DNA from: Vreelandella neptunia
GTDB lineage: Bacteria; Pseudomonadota; Gammaproteobacteria; Pseudomonadales; Halomonadaceae
NCBI RefSeq assembly: GCF_000712975.1
Contig: NZ_JHQL01000002.1
Coordinates: 62,001-126,000, forward strand
Direction: 5' to 3'
Length of the DNA stretch: 64,000 nucleotides
The stretch's first letter is position 1; each line of letters opens with the position of its first letter. The notes beneath the pieces are model-generated. The model was not told the DNA's origin, made no database searches, and saw only the letters and a list, made by a program, of their open reading frames with translations. Made by a program: the position numbers and the translations under genes. This document shows, in pieces, positions 56,167-64,000 of the stretch.

Positions 56167-57219
56167 ATGATCGAGTCTCAGCAGATCGCAATTCTAGAAG
56201 CCTTTGACGCAGCACGAGCAGCACAGCCTCGCCTGCCCGCAATTGAAATTGCCGAACGCTTATCGATCAGCGAAGGTGAACTTCAAGCCGCGCGCTTAGG
56301 CCGTGACGTATGGACGCTGCCACTCGCTCCAAAAGATGTTGCAGCTCGCTTCCCTCTGTTAGGCCGAGTCAAAGCACTCACTCGTTCTCGTTTAGCCGTG
56401 CTTGAACAAACCGGCGATTACCCTGACCTCAACGGCGGACCGCAAACCGGCTTGCTGCTTGACCCAGGTGGCTTAGATTTACGGCTGCTGTTTTCCCATT
56501 GGCACTGGGCCTGCCTGATCCGTGACCCGGTGCCCATGGGTAACGAAACAGCCCAGTGGCGCTGGAGCCTACAAGTTTTCAACCAACATGGTTGCGCCAT
56601 TCATAAGAGCTTTGCGCTGGAAAATCCGCTACCTCGCCACTGGGGAGCGCTAGCCGCACTGGGCACCATGGATACTCCCGCGTTTACCCAGTGCGTTCCT
56701 CGCTTAAAGCGCGCCCTCCCGGAAGCGCCAACGCTAGCCAGCGAATGGGCGGCGATGTGCGATGTGCATCAATTCTTCGCCCTCCTTCAGCGCCACCACC
56801 TTGAGCGTCTCGAAGCCAACCAACTAATGGAAGGCCGCTATACGCACGCACTTCCCGTCGATGCCCTGGAAAATTTGTTAACTAACGCAAGTCAGCGCGC
56901 ACTGCCACTGATGTTGTTTGTGGCAAGCCCCGGTTGCGTGCAGATTCGCACTGGAATAGTGCCCGTGCCCCAGCGCGCCCGCGGCTGGCTAAACCTATTT
57001 GGCGAGCAGTTCACCCTGCATCTTAATGACACCGCCATTGAGCAAGTGTGGCAGGTCAGCAAGCCTAACCGCGACGGTGGCGTTACCAGCGTAGAAGCCT
57101 TTGATGCCGAGGGCTCTTTAGTGCTGCAAATTTACGCAGAGCGCCAGGAAGGTCGCGTGGAGCGGCCCGAGTGGCGACAGTTGCTAACTGAACTCGGCAG
57201 CCAAGAGGCCGTGGCATGA
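56167..57219 (+). CDS. hmuS: Heme-degrading/heme-trafficking protein HmuS (HemS/ChuS family)
   Basis: 350 residues, two structurally similar halves. N-terminal PAIEIAERLSISEGELQAAR, SHWHWACLIRD and SLQVFNQHGCAIHKSFALE (the His is in the position used to bind heme in this family); C-terminal GCVQIRTGIVPVPQRARGWL and FGEQFTLHLNDTAIEQVWQV then SKPNRDGGVTSVEAFDAEG. It would receive heme after import and release iron or store heme. Translationally overlapped with hmuT (ATGA). Confidence 0.92.
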   Translation: MIESQQIAILEAFDAARAAQPRLPAIEIAERLSISEGELQAARLGRDVWTLPLAPKDVAARFPLLGRVKALTRSRLAVLEQTGDYPDLNGGPQTGLLLDPGGLDLRLLFSHWHWACLIRDPVPMGNETAQWRWSLQVFNQHGCAIHKSFALENPLPRHWGALAALGTMDTPAFTQCVPRLKRALPEAPTLASEWAAMCDVHQFFALLQRHHLERLEANQLMEGRYTHALPVDALENLLTNASQRALPLMLFVASPGCVQIRTGIVPVPQRARGWLNLFGEQFTLHLNDTAIEQVWQVSKPNRDGGVTSVEAFDAEGSLVLQIYAERQEGRVERPEWRQLLTELGSQEAVA

Positions 57220-58085
57220 GCACCACACGCGTCGCACGCCAGTCACTTGCCGCGCTATTGGTTGGCTGGTTAACCATTGGCGGGGCGCTAGCTAATGAAC
57301 GCTGGGTCATTTTGGGCGGCGATATCGCTGAAACTATCGCCGCGCTTGGTGCGGATATCGAGGTCGTTGCCCGCGACGATACGGTGCTCCACCCGCCAGA
57401 AATGGCCGCACTGCCTTCGGTAGGCTACCTGCGCCAGTTGTCGGCAGAAAGCGTACTTTCAGTGGTGCCGGATCGTGTATTGGCAGCGGGACATTCCGGC
57501 CCGAAAGAAGTGCTGGAACAACTAGAGGCTGTGGGTGTAACGGTTGATGTTATTGAGGCATCTGCTGATCTTTCCTCGATTGCCGAAAAAGTCCGCACAG
57601 TGGCTCAGCACACGCAACGCCAACAAAGGGGTGACGAGTTGGCAACCTCACTCACCGCCACCCTTGAGCGATTGGCAGCCCTTCCCCCGCTGCCTGGCAC
57701 GCGAGCGATGTTTATTCTTCACCATAGCGGCCTAACACCGCGAGTCGCTGGCAACGACACCGCCGCCCATACCGCCTTGGAGGCCGTTGGAATCGACAAT
57801 GCTTTTGGCAATATGGCGGGGTATCAAAGCGTTGCGGCAGAGGCCCTGGCCAAAGAAGCACCCACGCTGGTAATTATGTCCCAGCGGGGGTTAGACGCGC
57901 TGGGCGGTGAAAACGCGTTATGGCAGCTACCGGGTATGCGCTTAACACCCGCAGGACGCGAACAGCGGCTTATTGTGATTGATGATCAGGCGCTGCTTGG
58001 TTTTGGCCCTCGCACGCCTGACCAGCTATTTACCCTGCGCCAAAATATTGAAGCACTGCTTGGCACAGAGCAGGTCAGCCGATGA
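57216..58085 (+). CDS. hmuT: Heme ABC transporter periplasmic binding protein HmuT
   Basis: 289 residues. Signal peptide (about 1-26, LAALLVGWLTIGGALA), then the class III binding-protein fold of HmuT/BtuF: RWVILGGDIAETIAALGADI, VARDDTVLHPPEMAALPSVG, YLRQLSAESVLSVVPDRVLA. The Tyr in the VGYLRQL loop is in the position that ligates heme in HmuT/ShuT. Overlaps hmuS and hmuU by 4 bases at both ends. Confidence 0.92.
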   Translation: MSTTRVARQSLAALLVGWLTIGGALANERWVILGGDIAETIAALGADIEVVARDDTVLHPPEMAALPSVGYLRQLSAESVLSVVPDRVLAAGHSGPKEVLEQLEAVGVTVDVIEASADLSSIAEKVRTVAQHTQRQQRGDELATSLTATLERLAALPPLPGTRAMFILHHSGLTPRVAGNDTAAHTALEAVGIDNAFGNMAGYQSVAAEALAKEAPTLVIMSQRGLDALGGENALWQLPGMRLTPAGREQRLIVIDDQALLGFGPRTPDQLFTLRQNIEALLGTEQVSR

Positions 58086-59122
58086 TCACCAGCGCTTCCC
58101 ATGATCGTTATCGCCCCTTATTACCGCTTAGTCGAACAGCACGCGTGTTAAGTGGCCTTACACTGGCGTTATTGATCGCCATTGGCTGGGGTTCTGCTTC
58201 AGGCGCGTTAGGCGTGTCACCCTGGGCACTCATCAATGGCAGCGCAGATGAGCTCAGTGTTCAAGTGTGGTGGCAGCTACGCCTACCGCGCCTGCTCTTG
58301 GGGGTTGCCGTGGGAGCAATGCTGGCGGGCAGTGGTGCCGCCATGCAGGGGCTATTTAGAAACCCATTGGCCGACCCTACTCTGCTTGGGCTCGCCAGCG
58401 GCGCGGGGCTATTTGTAGCGCTTTGGATTGTACTATTTCAGGGCAGCGCTGCTGGTAGCCTTTACGGCCAGTTTGCAGCGGGCTTTCTCGGTGCGCTTAG
58501 CGTTTGCTTAGTGGTGTTTGGCATTGCCAAGCGCCAAGGGGGTGGCAGTGCCGCCGTTATGTCACTGCTACTAGCAGGTTTGGCAATCAACACCTTAGCA
58601 GGCGCTGGGGGCGGCGTACTGGCGTTTATTGCCAGCGATGAACAGCTTCGTCAGCTCAGTTTATGGGGAATGGGCACGCTTACCAACGCTCTGTGGCGCA
58701 CCACCGCCATAGCCCTTGTCCTTATTGCTGTTGCCCTATGGCTGTTAATACGCAGCACTCGTGAGCTTGACCTACTTCAGCTAGGCGAATCTACCGCCCA
58801 TGCGGCAGGCTTGGATGCCACCCGGCTCAAACGCCGCGTGGTCGTTGCTACCTCGCTGGGCGTAGGGCTGTGCGTCGCGCTGACCGGCGTGATTGGCTTT
58901 CTTGGGTTGCTCGTCCCCCACTGCCTGCGACTTTGGCTCGGGCCTGGTCATCGCCTGCTGCTACCCGCCTCTATGTTAGGCGGTGCACTACTGCTAGCGG
59001 TCGCCGACACCCTGGCACGCACCCTCGGCGCCCCGGCCGAAATTCCCGTCGGGCTGTTAACTAGCCTACTGGGCGGCCCCTATTTCCTTTACCTTCTAAT
59101 GCGTCGGAATCGGGCATGCTAA
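58082..59122 (+). CDS. hmuU: Heme ABC transporter permease HmuU
   Basis: 346 residues, ten membrane segments, FecCD family. WQLRLPRLLLGVAVGAMLAG, GAAMQGLFRNPLADPTLLGL, WGMGTLTNALWR and IGFLGLLVPHCLRLWLGPGH are family motifs; the last contains the coupling helix that meets the ATPase. Starts inside the hmuT stop and overlaps hmuV by 7 bases. Confidence 0.94.
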   Translation: MITSASHDRYRPLLPLSRTARVLSGLTLALLIAIGWGSASGALGVSPWALINGSADELSVQVWWQLRLPRLLLGVAVGAMLAGSGAAMQGLFRNPLADPTLLGLASGAGLFVALWIVLFQGSAAGSLYGQFAAGFLGALSVCLVVFGIAKRQGGGSAAVMSLLLAGLAINTLAGAGGGVLAFIASDEQLRQLSLWGMGTLTNALWRTTAIALVLIAVALWLLIRSTRELDLLQLGESTAHAAGLDATRLKRRVVVATSLGVGLCVALTGVIGFLGLLVPHCLRLWLGPGHRLLLPASMLGGALLLAVADTLARTLGAPAEIPVGLLTSLLGGPYFLYLLMRRNRAC

Positions 59123-59889
59123 CCCTACATCAAGCGGGCTTCACCACCACGCCCTCTATCGCACCGCTGGACGACACCCTTCACCCTGGCGAGCTACTCG
59201 CTATTGTCGGCCCCAATGGCGCGGGCAAAAGCACACTACTTAGCATGCTGTCAGGGTTTCGCCCCTGTGAAGAAGGCGAGCTACACCTGGATGGCAAACG
59301 TCTAAGTGATTGGCCAATCAGCGAGCTTGCCAATCGCCGGGCGCTGGTCGCCCAGCAAGAGTTGCCCGGCTTTGATTGGCAAACCTTTGAGCTGGTGAGC
59401 TTAGGCAGCAACCCTAGTAACGCACTGATTGCGGAACTGCTGCATGACTTAGACCTGATACATTTAGCCAAACGCAGCGTGCTCTCACTTTCAGGCGGCG
59501 AACGCCAGCGGGTAATGATTGCGCGAGGTGCCTGCCAGCTACTCTCACGACGCTCACCTACCGCCAAAGATGGTGGTCTTTTACTGCTGGATGAGCCCAC
59601 TAGTGCACTCGACATCGGCCAGCAGCAGCGCTTAATGCGCCAGCTGCGCACTTGGGCAGAACGGCACCATATAGCCATTGTCTGCGTGCTTCACGACCTC
59701 AATCTCGCAGGCACTTATGCCGACCGGGTATGGCTGTTGCACCAAGGTCAACGCATTGCCCACGGCACGCCAGCCGAGGTGCTTGATCCTCAACGCATAG
59801 CGGCTATCTATCATGCCGATATTACTGCATTGAGCCACCCAGCATCACATCGATCAGGTATTGCCACTTGGCTCGCGCTAGCGCGTTAG
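59116..59889 (+). CDS. hmuV: Heme ABC transporter ATPase HmuV
   Basis: 257 residues. Walker A GPNGAGKST (32-40), Q-loop in LVAQQELPGFDW, signature SLSGGERQRVMIARGACQLL, Walker B LLLLDEPTSALDIGQQQRLM and switch His in VCVLHDLNLAGTYADRVWLL. Energises HmuU. Last gene of the operon; no strong terminator seen in the A-rich stretch after it. Confidence 0.95.
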   Translation: MLTLHQAGFTTTPSIAPLDDTLHPGELLAIVGPNGAGKSTLLSMLSGFRPCEEGELHLDGKRLSDWPISELANRRALVAQQELPGFDWQTFELVSLGSNPSNALIAELLHDLDLIHLAKRSVLSLSGGERQRVMIARGACQLLSRRSPTAKDGGLLLLDEPTSALDIGQQQRLMRQLRTWAERHHIAIVCVLHDLNLAGTYADRVWLLHQGQRIAHGTPAEVLDPQRIAAIYHADITALSHPASHRSGIATWLALAR

Positions 59890-60028
59890 CCATACCTGAT
59901 CCAACGTCATAAGAGGAACAAACGATCACTACAAAAAAATGACTCAAAAAACGATACAAAAAGCTGTACAAAAACATCACAAAATTTAGACTTGAGGATA
60001 GGAGATTATCAGCCAATGAGGTGATGCT

Positions 60029-60376
60029 ATGTCGTCAACGCTTCCCCCGCGCCTTACACTTGAAGAACTCTCACAACGCACAAATACCTCCTTTCCACTT
60101 CCAGAGGTAGAGTTACTGGGGCTCGATATGGGCTGGTATATCGTGCGGTTGCATCACCATGATTCAGTTAGTTTGCTGGTCGATGCTCAGGGTGAAACCA
60201 AGCGTTTTAGCGGCACGCAGTGGGTCAGCCGTGCACTTGCACCGCTTGGCTTTACTCACGGTGTACTCACCTGGGCAGACGCCGTCGATGAAATGATCGG
60301 CAACGACACCCCGCCAGTTTCTGCACAACAGCGCATGGCTTATGGCGTTCGCGTCGCGTTCGAAACGCGACACTAA
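60029..60376 (+). CDS. Small protein of unknown function, possibly DUF6482-like
   Basis: 115 residues. No signal or membrane segment. The layout (LTLEELSQ..., ELLGLDMGWYIVRLHHHDSV, SLLVDAQGETKRFSGTQWVS, LTWADAVDEMIGN) resembles small soluble Halomonas/Pseudomonas proteins classed as DUF6482, which I recall but cannot confirm here. No function known. It stands alone between hmuV and mgtE. Confidence 0.7.
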   Translation: MSSTLPPRLTLEELSQRTNTSFPLPEVELLGLDMGWYIVRLHHHDSVSLLVDAQGETKRFSGTQWVSRALAPLGFTHGVLTWADAVDEMIGNDTPPVSAQQRMAYGVRVAFETRH

Positions 60377-60403
60377 TTAAGCCACCAACTATTTAGCTTA
60401 CCG

Positions 60404-60451
60404 ACTGTTTACATCATCAACTGTTTACACCATCAACTATTTACATCATCA
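60404..60451. repeat. Three tandem 16-bp repeats upstream of mgtE
   Basis: Units ACTGTTTACATCATCA, ACTGTTTACACCATCA and ACTATTTACATCATCA, with half units before and after. Downstream (60469-60504) a 9-bp inverted repeat CCATGATGG/CCATCATGG is followed by CTTTT and may be a weak terminator. Confidence 0.9.
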
Positions 60452-60597
60452 ACTATCGCGTCACTTTTCCATGATGGTCATGCTGGCTTTACACACCATC
60501 ATGGCTTTTAACTACGCCTGTCGATAAGATTCATAGTGAGCCATCAAGTGCTTTCAAGTGGTTGTGTTAAAAATTAATTCTCGAAAGGATGGACTCT

Positions 60598-61953
60598 ATG
60601 CGCGATGAGGAAAAATACACAAATCTTGAAGAGCAGCTACTTTATCTTCAAAAGCTATTAGATGAAGAAGATACTGCCGCCCTGAGTGAGCTGTTTACTG
60701 AGCTTGATATCTTAGCGACTGCGCGCACGCTTGAGTCTTTCCCAACCAAAACTCGCGACCGATTGTGGGAGTTCATTCCTGAAACACTGCTCGGGGAAGT
60801 GCTCGCCGAAGTCGATGAAGATATTCGTGCCGACTATATTGAAGATCTTTCTGCCAGCGATGTAGAACAAATCGTTAAAGGCCTAGATGCCCAGGAAGTG
60901 GCTGAAGTTCTCGACGTCGCCGATGAAGAGATCAAAACGACTGTCTATGCCAGCTTAGATCAGGAGATCCGCGCCCAGGTTGAGAACCTGCATTCTTATG
61001 AAGATGACGTAGTCGGTCGTTACATGGACCCAGAGACGGTCAATGTAAAACAGGGCGTATCACTGGAGGCAGTACAGCGCTATATCCGCATTCATCACCT
61101 ACTGGATGATGAGTCACAACAGATCATGATTACCGATAAGGATAAGCGGCTGCTGGGCACGCTGACGCTCATTGATCTCATCAAACAACCTCAGGAGAGC
61201 GTCGTTGATGAGTATATGGATGTTCCCTTCACGCTAAATGACCAGATGAAGGTGAGCGAGGCTGCCGCTCTACTCCGTTCTAAAGAGCTGCCTTTTGTTC
61301 CGGTTTGCGATAGTGACGGTTTGTTAGTGGGCCAGTTGAACGCCGCTGATGTATTAGAAATCACCCAAGATGATGCTGATATGACGTTAAAGCACATGTC
61401 GGGCGTCAGCGATGAAGAAGAAGTCTTCACTCCGATACTCCGCAGCGCAAAGAGTCGTGGTATTTGGCTGGGCATTAACTTGCTCACTGCCTTTTTAGCG
61501 GCCTTTGTAATTGGACAGTTTGAAGAGGTGCTGGATCAAATTGTAGCGCTGGCCATCCTGATGCCGGTAGTCGCGAGTATGGGCGGGATTGCAGGCAGCC
61601 AAACCCTCACTGTGGTGATACGCGGCTTAGCGCTCGGCCAACTGGCCGGTAACAACAAACAGTGGCTCTATAACAAAGAGCTGTGGGTGGGGATGAGCAA
61701 CGGCTTGGTGTGGGCGCTAGTCGTCGGTGGTATTTCTTATCTGTGGTTCAACGACCCGCTGATTACGCTGGTGATTACGTTGGCCATCTTTGTAAATATG
61801 AGTCTGGCTAACTTATCGGGCGTGCTGATTCCCTTAGTGTTAAAAAGATTTCAGATAGATCCCGCATTATCAGGTGCCGTCATTTTAACCACGGTTACTG
61901 ATGTGGTCGGTTTTCTATCGTTCTTAGGGCTCGCGACAGTAATTATTTTGTGA
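60598..61953 (+). CDS. mgtE: Magnesium transporter MgtE
   Basis: About 451 residues. Cytoplasmic MgtE-N helical domain (about 15-125), two CBS domains (about 130-250) that sense Mg2+, and a five-helix membrane domain (about 285-451) with the family motif PVVASMGGIAGSQTLTVVIR and the C-terminal segment SGAVILTTVTDVVGFLSFLG. A dimeric channel-like importer gated by internal Mg2+. ATG codons at 60589 and 60598 are in frame; the AAAGG ribosome site is abutting the first and well spaced for the second. Confidence 0.95.
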   Translation: MRDEEKYTNLEEQLLYLQKLLDEEDTAALSELFTELDILATARTLESFPTKTRDRLWEFIPETLLGEVLAEVDEDIRADYIEDLSASDVEQIVKGLDAQEVAEVLDVADEEIKTTVYASLDQEIRAQVENLHSYEDDVVGRYMDPETVNVKQGVSLEAVQRYIRIHHLLDDESQQIMITDKDKRLLGTLTLIDLIKQPQESVVDEYMDVPFTLNDQMKVSEAAALLRSKELPFVPVCDSDGLLVGQLNAADVLEITQDDADMTLKHMSGVSDEEEVFTPILRSAKSRGIWLGINLLTAFLAAFVIGQFEEVLDQIVALAILMPVVASMGGIAGSQTLTVVIRGLALGQLAGNNKQWLYNKELWVGMSNGLVWALVVGGISYLWFNDPLITLVITLAIFVNMSLANLSGVLIPLVLKRFQIDPALSGAVILTTVTDVVGFLSFLGLATVIIL

Positions 61954-62045
61954 GCAACACTACTCATCACTTAAGCAGGTGGGACATCGTTCTATTTGCC
62001 TGCTAACATTTATCTCGCCCTGCTTACCTGTGCAAAACTCTGCAG

Positions 62046-62067
62046 CCCCGCGAATGCGGGGTTTTTC
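62046..62067 (+). terminator. Terminator downstream of mgtE
   Basis: CCCCGC, GAAT, GCGGGG followed by TTTTT. Confidence 0.92.
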
Positions 62068-62107
62068 ACGTTAGGCTATTTTAACGACTGTTTGCCAAGG
62101 ATTTTCC

Positions 62108-62851
62108 ATGCTCCCCGATTACTCCGTCATCGCGTGGGTGTTGATCGTATTTTCTGTTTACCTGACCGGCGTTTCAAAAGGCGGCTTTGCAGGTGGTTTT
62201 GGCACCCTTTCGGTACCGTTGATGGCGCTGGCGATTAGCCCTACCCAAGCAGCAGGCTTGTTACTGCCACTATTGCTCGTCATGGATGTGTTTGCGGTGA
62301 AGGCATGGTGGGGAAAACAGTCCAATGCTGAAGTCTGGCGCTTTGTGCCGGGGCTATTTATTGGTGTCACGGTAGGCACGCTGCTATTTGGTAGCCTCAG
62401 CGAAGAGGGCGTACGTTTAGTACTCGGTATTATTTCCGTCGCGTTTGCAGCTTATATGTTGCTGAAGCCTGTCGCGAAGAAGCCGATTTCAACCCGCTGG
62501 GCGCTGCCTGCCGCCAGCGTTTGTGGGTTTACCAGCTTTATTGCCCATGCAGGCGCACCACCGCTAAACATTTACTTGATGCCACGCAAACTCTCTAAAG
62601 AGACCTTTATTGCCACCTGCACGGTTATTTACGCGGTAGTGAATGTCATTAAGTTAGGCCCGTATATGTGGCTTGGCGAAGTCAATGTAACCAGCGCCTG
62701 GGCGTCGCTGCTGTTAGTGCCGGTAGCATGGATCGGCGTGCGCAATGGGCTGTGGCTGCAAAGCCGCGTCAACGAAGCGCTATTTTATCGCCTGGTAATC
62801 CTGGCCATGTTCGTGGTGGGAATTAACTTGGTTTGGCAAGCGGTAGCCTAG
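62108..62851 (+). CDS. TauE/SafE-family anion permease
   Basis: 247 residues, about eight membrane segments. SKGGFAGGFGTLSVPLMALA near the N-terminus and GFTSFIAHAGAPPLNIYLMP mid-protein are the two TauE/SafE repeats (GxxxGFGGG-like and A-H-A-G-x-P). Family members export sulfite, sulfoacetate or other organosulfur anions; the substrate here is unknown. Convergent with the EamA gene 7 bp away. Confidence 0.93.
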   Translation: MLPDYSVIAWVLIVFSVYLTGVSKGGFAGGFGTLSVPLMALAISPTQAAGLLLPLLLVMDVFAVKAWWGKQSNAEVWRFVPGLFIGVTVGTLLFGSLSEEGVRLVLGIISVAFAAYMLLKPVAKKPISTRWALPAASVCGFTSFIAHAGAPPLNIYLMPRKLSKETFIATCTVIYAVVNVIKLGPYMWLGEVNVTSAWASLLLVPVAWIGVRNGLWLQSRVNEALFYRLVILAMFVVGINLVWQAVA

Positions 62852-62858
62852 TGCATGC

Positions 62859-63752
62859 TTAAAGTGCCACCAGTAAAAGTCCGCTCAGCATGATCAGTGT
62901 GCCCAAGGCTTTTGCCCTAGAAGCGGGTTCTTTTAGCCACAACACGCCCATTAATACACCGACTGGAATAGAGAGCTGGCGTAACGCCACGACATAACTC
63001 ACTTCGTCAGTCAGCGCCATTGCCATGAGTACCAAACCATAAGTGCAGGTCATCATCAGTCCTGTGACCACCAGCATCACTAGCCCCTGCTGGCGGAGTA
63101 AGGGCAGCCGGCGACGTTCTGCGGGTAGCAGCGCCAGCAGCGGAATCGCCCAGGTCAACGTCATCACTGCTTGTAGCACCATAAACACCGCGCCTGCGGT
63201 TAAACTGCTATGGCCTGCTATCTGCATCAACGCCAGCGCCTGTTTATCTACCAGCGAATAGCCCACCGTGCCTGCAGCTGCCAACAGTGCAAACCCCATG
63301 GCCGGTGTTAAATAGGTCGATAGCCTGCGCGCCTCTGGGTGGCTTAGTGGCAGGCAGAGTGCGCCTACCACCACCAAGGCCATGCCGATGCCATCCCGCA
63401 CATCCAACGCGCGATTGCCGAGCAGCGCAATAGACACTAGCGGCACAAGCACCACCGGCAGCGCCCGTGCGATGGGATACAGAACGCTGACTTCCCCACG
63501 CGCATAAGCCCAGGCTAAGCCGCCCATATAGAGCATTTGGCACAACCCGGAAAGCACCAACCATCCCCAAAATGTGTTGGGTAGCGCCGCTAATGATGGC
63601 CCAAGCCACACCAGCGGCAGCAGCAACGCACCGCCTGACCCGTAAGCCAAGGCAAAAAATGCCAGTGACGGTGCATGACGCTTACCCAATACATTCCATC
63701 CAGCATGCATACATACCGAAAACAGCACTAACGCTAGTGCGGCTGGACTCAA
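62859..63752 (-). CDS. EamA/DMT-superfamily permease next to phnX
   Basis: 297 residues, ten membrane segments. [20 protein letters not shown] starts the first EamA repeat; [16 protein letters not shown] and [20 protein letters not shown] lie in the second. Its ATG overlaps the phnX stop (ATGA), so it is coupled to phosphonoacetaldehyde hydrolase and may move a phosphonate-related compound (inference). Confidence 0.9.
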   Translation of the reverse strand: MSPAALALVLFSVCMHAGWNVLGKRHAPSLAFFALAYGSGGALLLPLVWLGPSLAALPNTFWGWLVLSGLCQMLYMGGLAWAYARGEVSVLYPIARALPVVLVPLVSIALLGNRALDVRDGIGMALVVVGALCLPLSHPEARRLSTYLTPAMGFALLAAAGTVGYSLVDKQALALMQIAGHSSLTAGAVFMVLQAVMTLTWAIPLLALLPAERRRLPLLRQQGLVMLVVTGLMMTCTYGLVLMAMALTDEVSYVVALRQLSIPVGVLMGVLWLKEPASRAKALGTLIMLSGLLLVAL

Positions 63753-64000
63753 GGCCGCTCTCCCCGCTGTAAACGAGCATTAATGGCATCCACAACGCTT
63801 GGCAGCTCGGCGATGGTGGCAATGCTGTAGTGCGGTTTTGAGGGGGCAAATTGAGCGGCCACTCGCTCATGGGCTGCACGGCGTTCGCTATCGCTCAGCG
63901 CTTGATACTGGTCATAATGAAGCCCCAAAGCATTACCCGAACAGGTGAGTGCGACCGTCCACATTCCAGCACTGCGCCCTTCTAGAATGCCGGGTGTGGT
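63749..64000 (-). CDS. phnX: Phosphonoacetaldehyde hydrolase PhnX, C-terminal fragment
   Basis: Runs off the right edge; 83 C-terminal residues are visible. HAD-superfamily enzyme that splits phosphonoacetaldehyde to acetaldehyde and phosphate. The visible [35 protein letters not shown] and [20 protein letters not shown] match the PhnX C-terminus, where the family has D-T-V-P-G-I-x-E-G-x-N-A-G-M-W-T-V. The N-terminal nucleophile and Schiff-base Lys lie outside the window. Confidence 0.88.
   Translation of the reverse strand, partial: TTPGILEGRSAGMWTVALTCSGNALGLHYDQYQALSDSERRAAHERVAAQFAPSKPHYSIATIAELPSVVDAINARLQRGERP

Noticed and set aside
59181-59678. 165-codon minus-strand open frame inside hmuV
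   Set aside because: Complement of Walker and signature motifs; Ser/Arg-rich peptide without domain features.
60469-60509. Firm terminator before mgtE
   Set aside because: The 9-bp inverted repeat has an 18-nt loop and only a short T-tract, so it is noted with the repeat entry but not called.
1-64000. Defence island, prophage or integrated element
   Set aside because: No integrase, transposase, restriction, toxin-antitoxin or phage genes were recognised, and gene order is mostly conserved core; the catabolic section shows no attachment-site duplication.

Overview
The window looks like a chromosomal segment of a moderately halophilic gammaproteobacterium of the Halomonadaceae (Halomonas/Vreelandella type). 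I infer this from the protein sequences, the moderate G+C content, and the mix of Pseudomonas-like gene orders (rpsB-tsf-pyrH-frr-uppS-cdsA-dxr-rseP-bamA-skp-lpxD-fabZ-lpxA-lpxB; map-glnD-dapC-dapD-dapE) with a large amine and amino-acid catabolic section. I saw no tRNA, rRNA, insertion sequence, prophage or CRISPR array. Almost everything is ordinary single-copy chromosome, with one decayed gene and one strong riboswitch.

Region by region: (1) 1-13.5 kb, minus strand: a long housekeeping run for translation (rpsB, tsf, frr), UMP kinase (pyrH), isoprenoid and undecaprenyl synthesis (dxr, uppS), phospholipid (cdsA), envelope stress and outer-membrane biogenesis (rseP, bamA, skp) and lipid A (lpxD, fabZ, lpxA, start of lpxB). 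(2) 13.6-21.4 kb, plus strand: map-glnD, then a separate promoter and the succinylase lysine/diaminopimelate genes dapC, an ArsC/YffB-like gene, dapD, dapE and a small unknown gene, closed by a strong terminator. (3) 21.5-24.3 kb: a membrane-anchored cold-shock-domain protein, slyX, alanine dehydrogenase and a decayed unrecognised gene. (4) 24.3-38.9 kb: GABA and putrescine catabolism. gabT-gabD sit divergent from a GabR/MocR regulator, followed by an SLT-like lipoprotein, a PuuR-like regulator, an NhaC-family transporter, puuC, an SpuC-like aminotransferase, puuD, puuA and puuB. Together these can take putrescine to GABA by a gamma-glutamylated route (PuuA-PuuB-PuuC-PuuD), probably also by direct transamination (SpuC-like plus an aldehyde dehydrogenase), and then to succinate (GabT-GabD). 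(5) 39-50.7 kb: a metal-ligand-less M24 (creatinase/ectoine-hydrolase type) protein, a small unknown, a Tsr-type chemoreceptor, an old-yellow-enzyme reductase, TspO, a ZipA-like anchored protein, an ABC-F ATPase, a tandem CbiX-like protein, an HDAC-family deacetylase, ChaC, an EamA exporter and a small membrane protein. (6) 50.9-52.4 kb: a tandem glycine riboswitch in front of a DadA-like FAD dehydrogenase. (7) 52.6-60 kb: a diguanylate cyclase, then a Fur-box-preceded heme uptake operon (hemP, TonB-dependent receptor, hmuS, hmuT, hmuU, hmuV). (8) 60-64 kb: a small unknown, mgtE, a TauE-type exporter, a second EamA permease and the 3' end of phnX.

The least conventional items are the glycine riboswitch driving an FAD amino-acid dehydrogenase, the NhaC-family transporter at the position where a putrescine importer would be expected, the M24 protein lacking metal ligands, the membrane-tethered cold-shock protein, the ZipA-like protein outside the division cluster, and a recurring pattern of short (13-26 bp) direct repeats in intergenic regions across the window. 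I did not find a clearly new multi-gene defence or mobile system.
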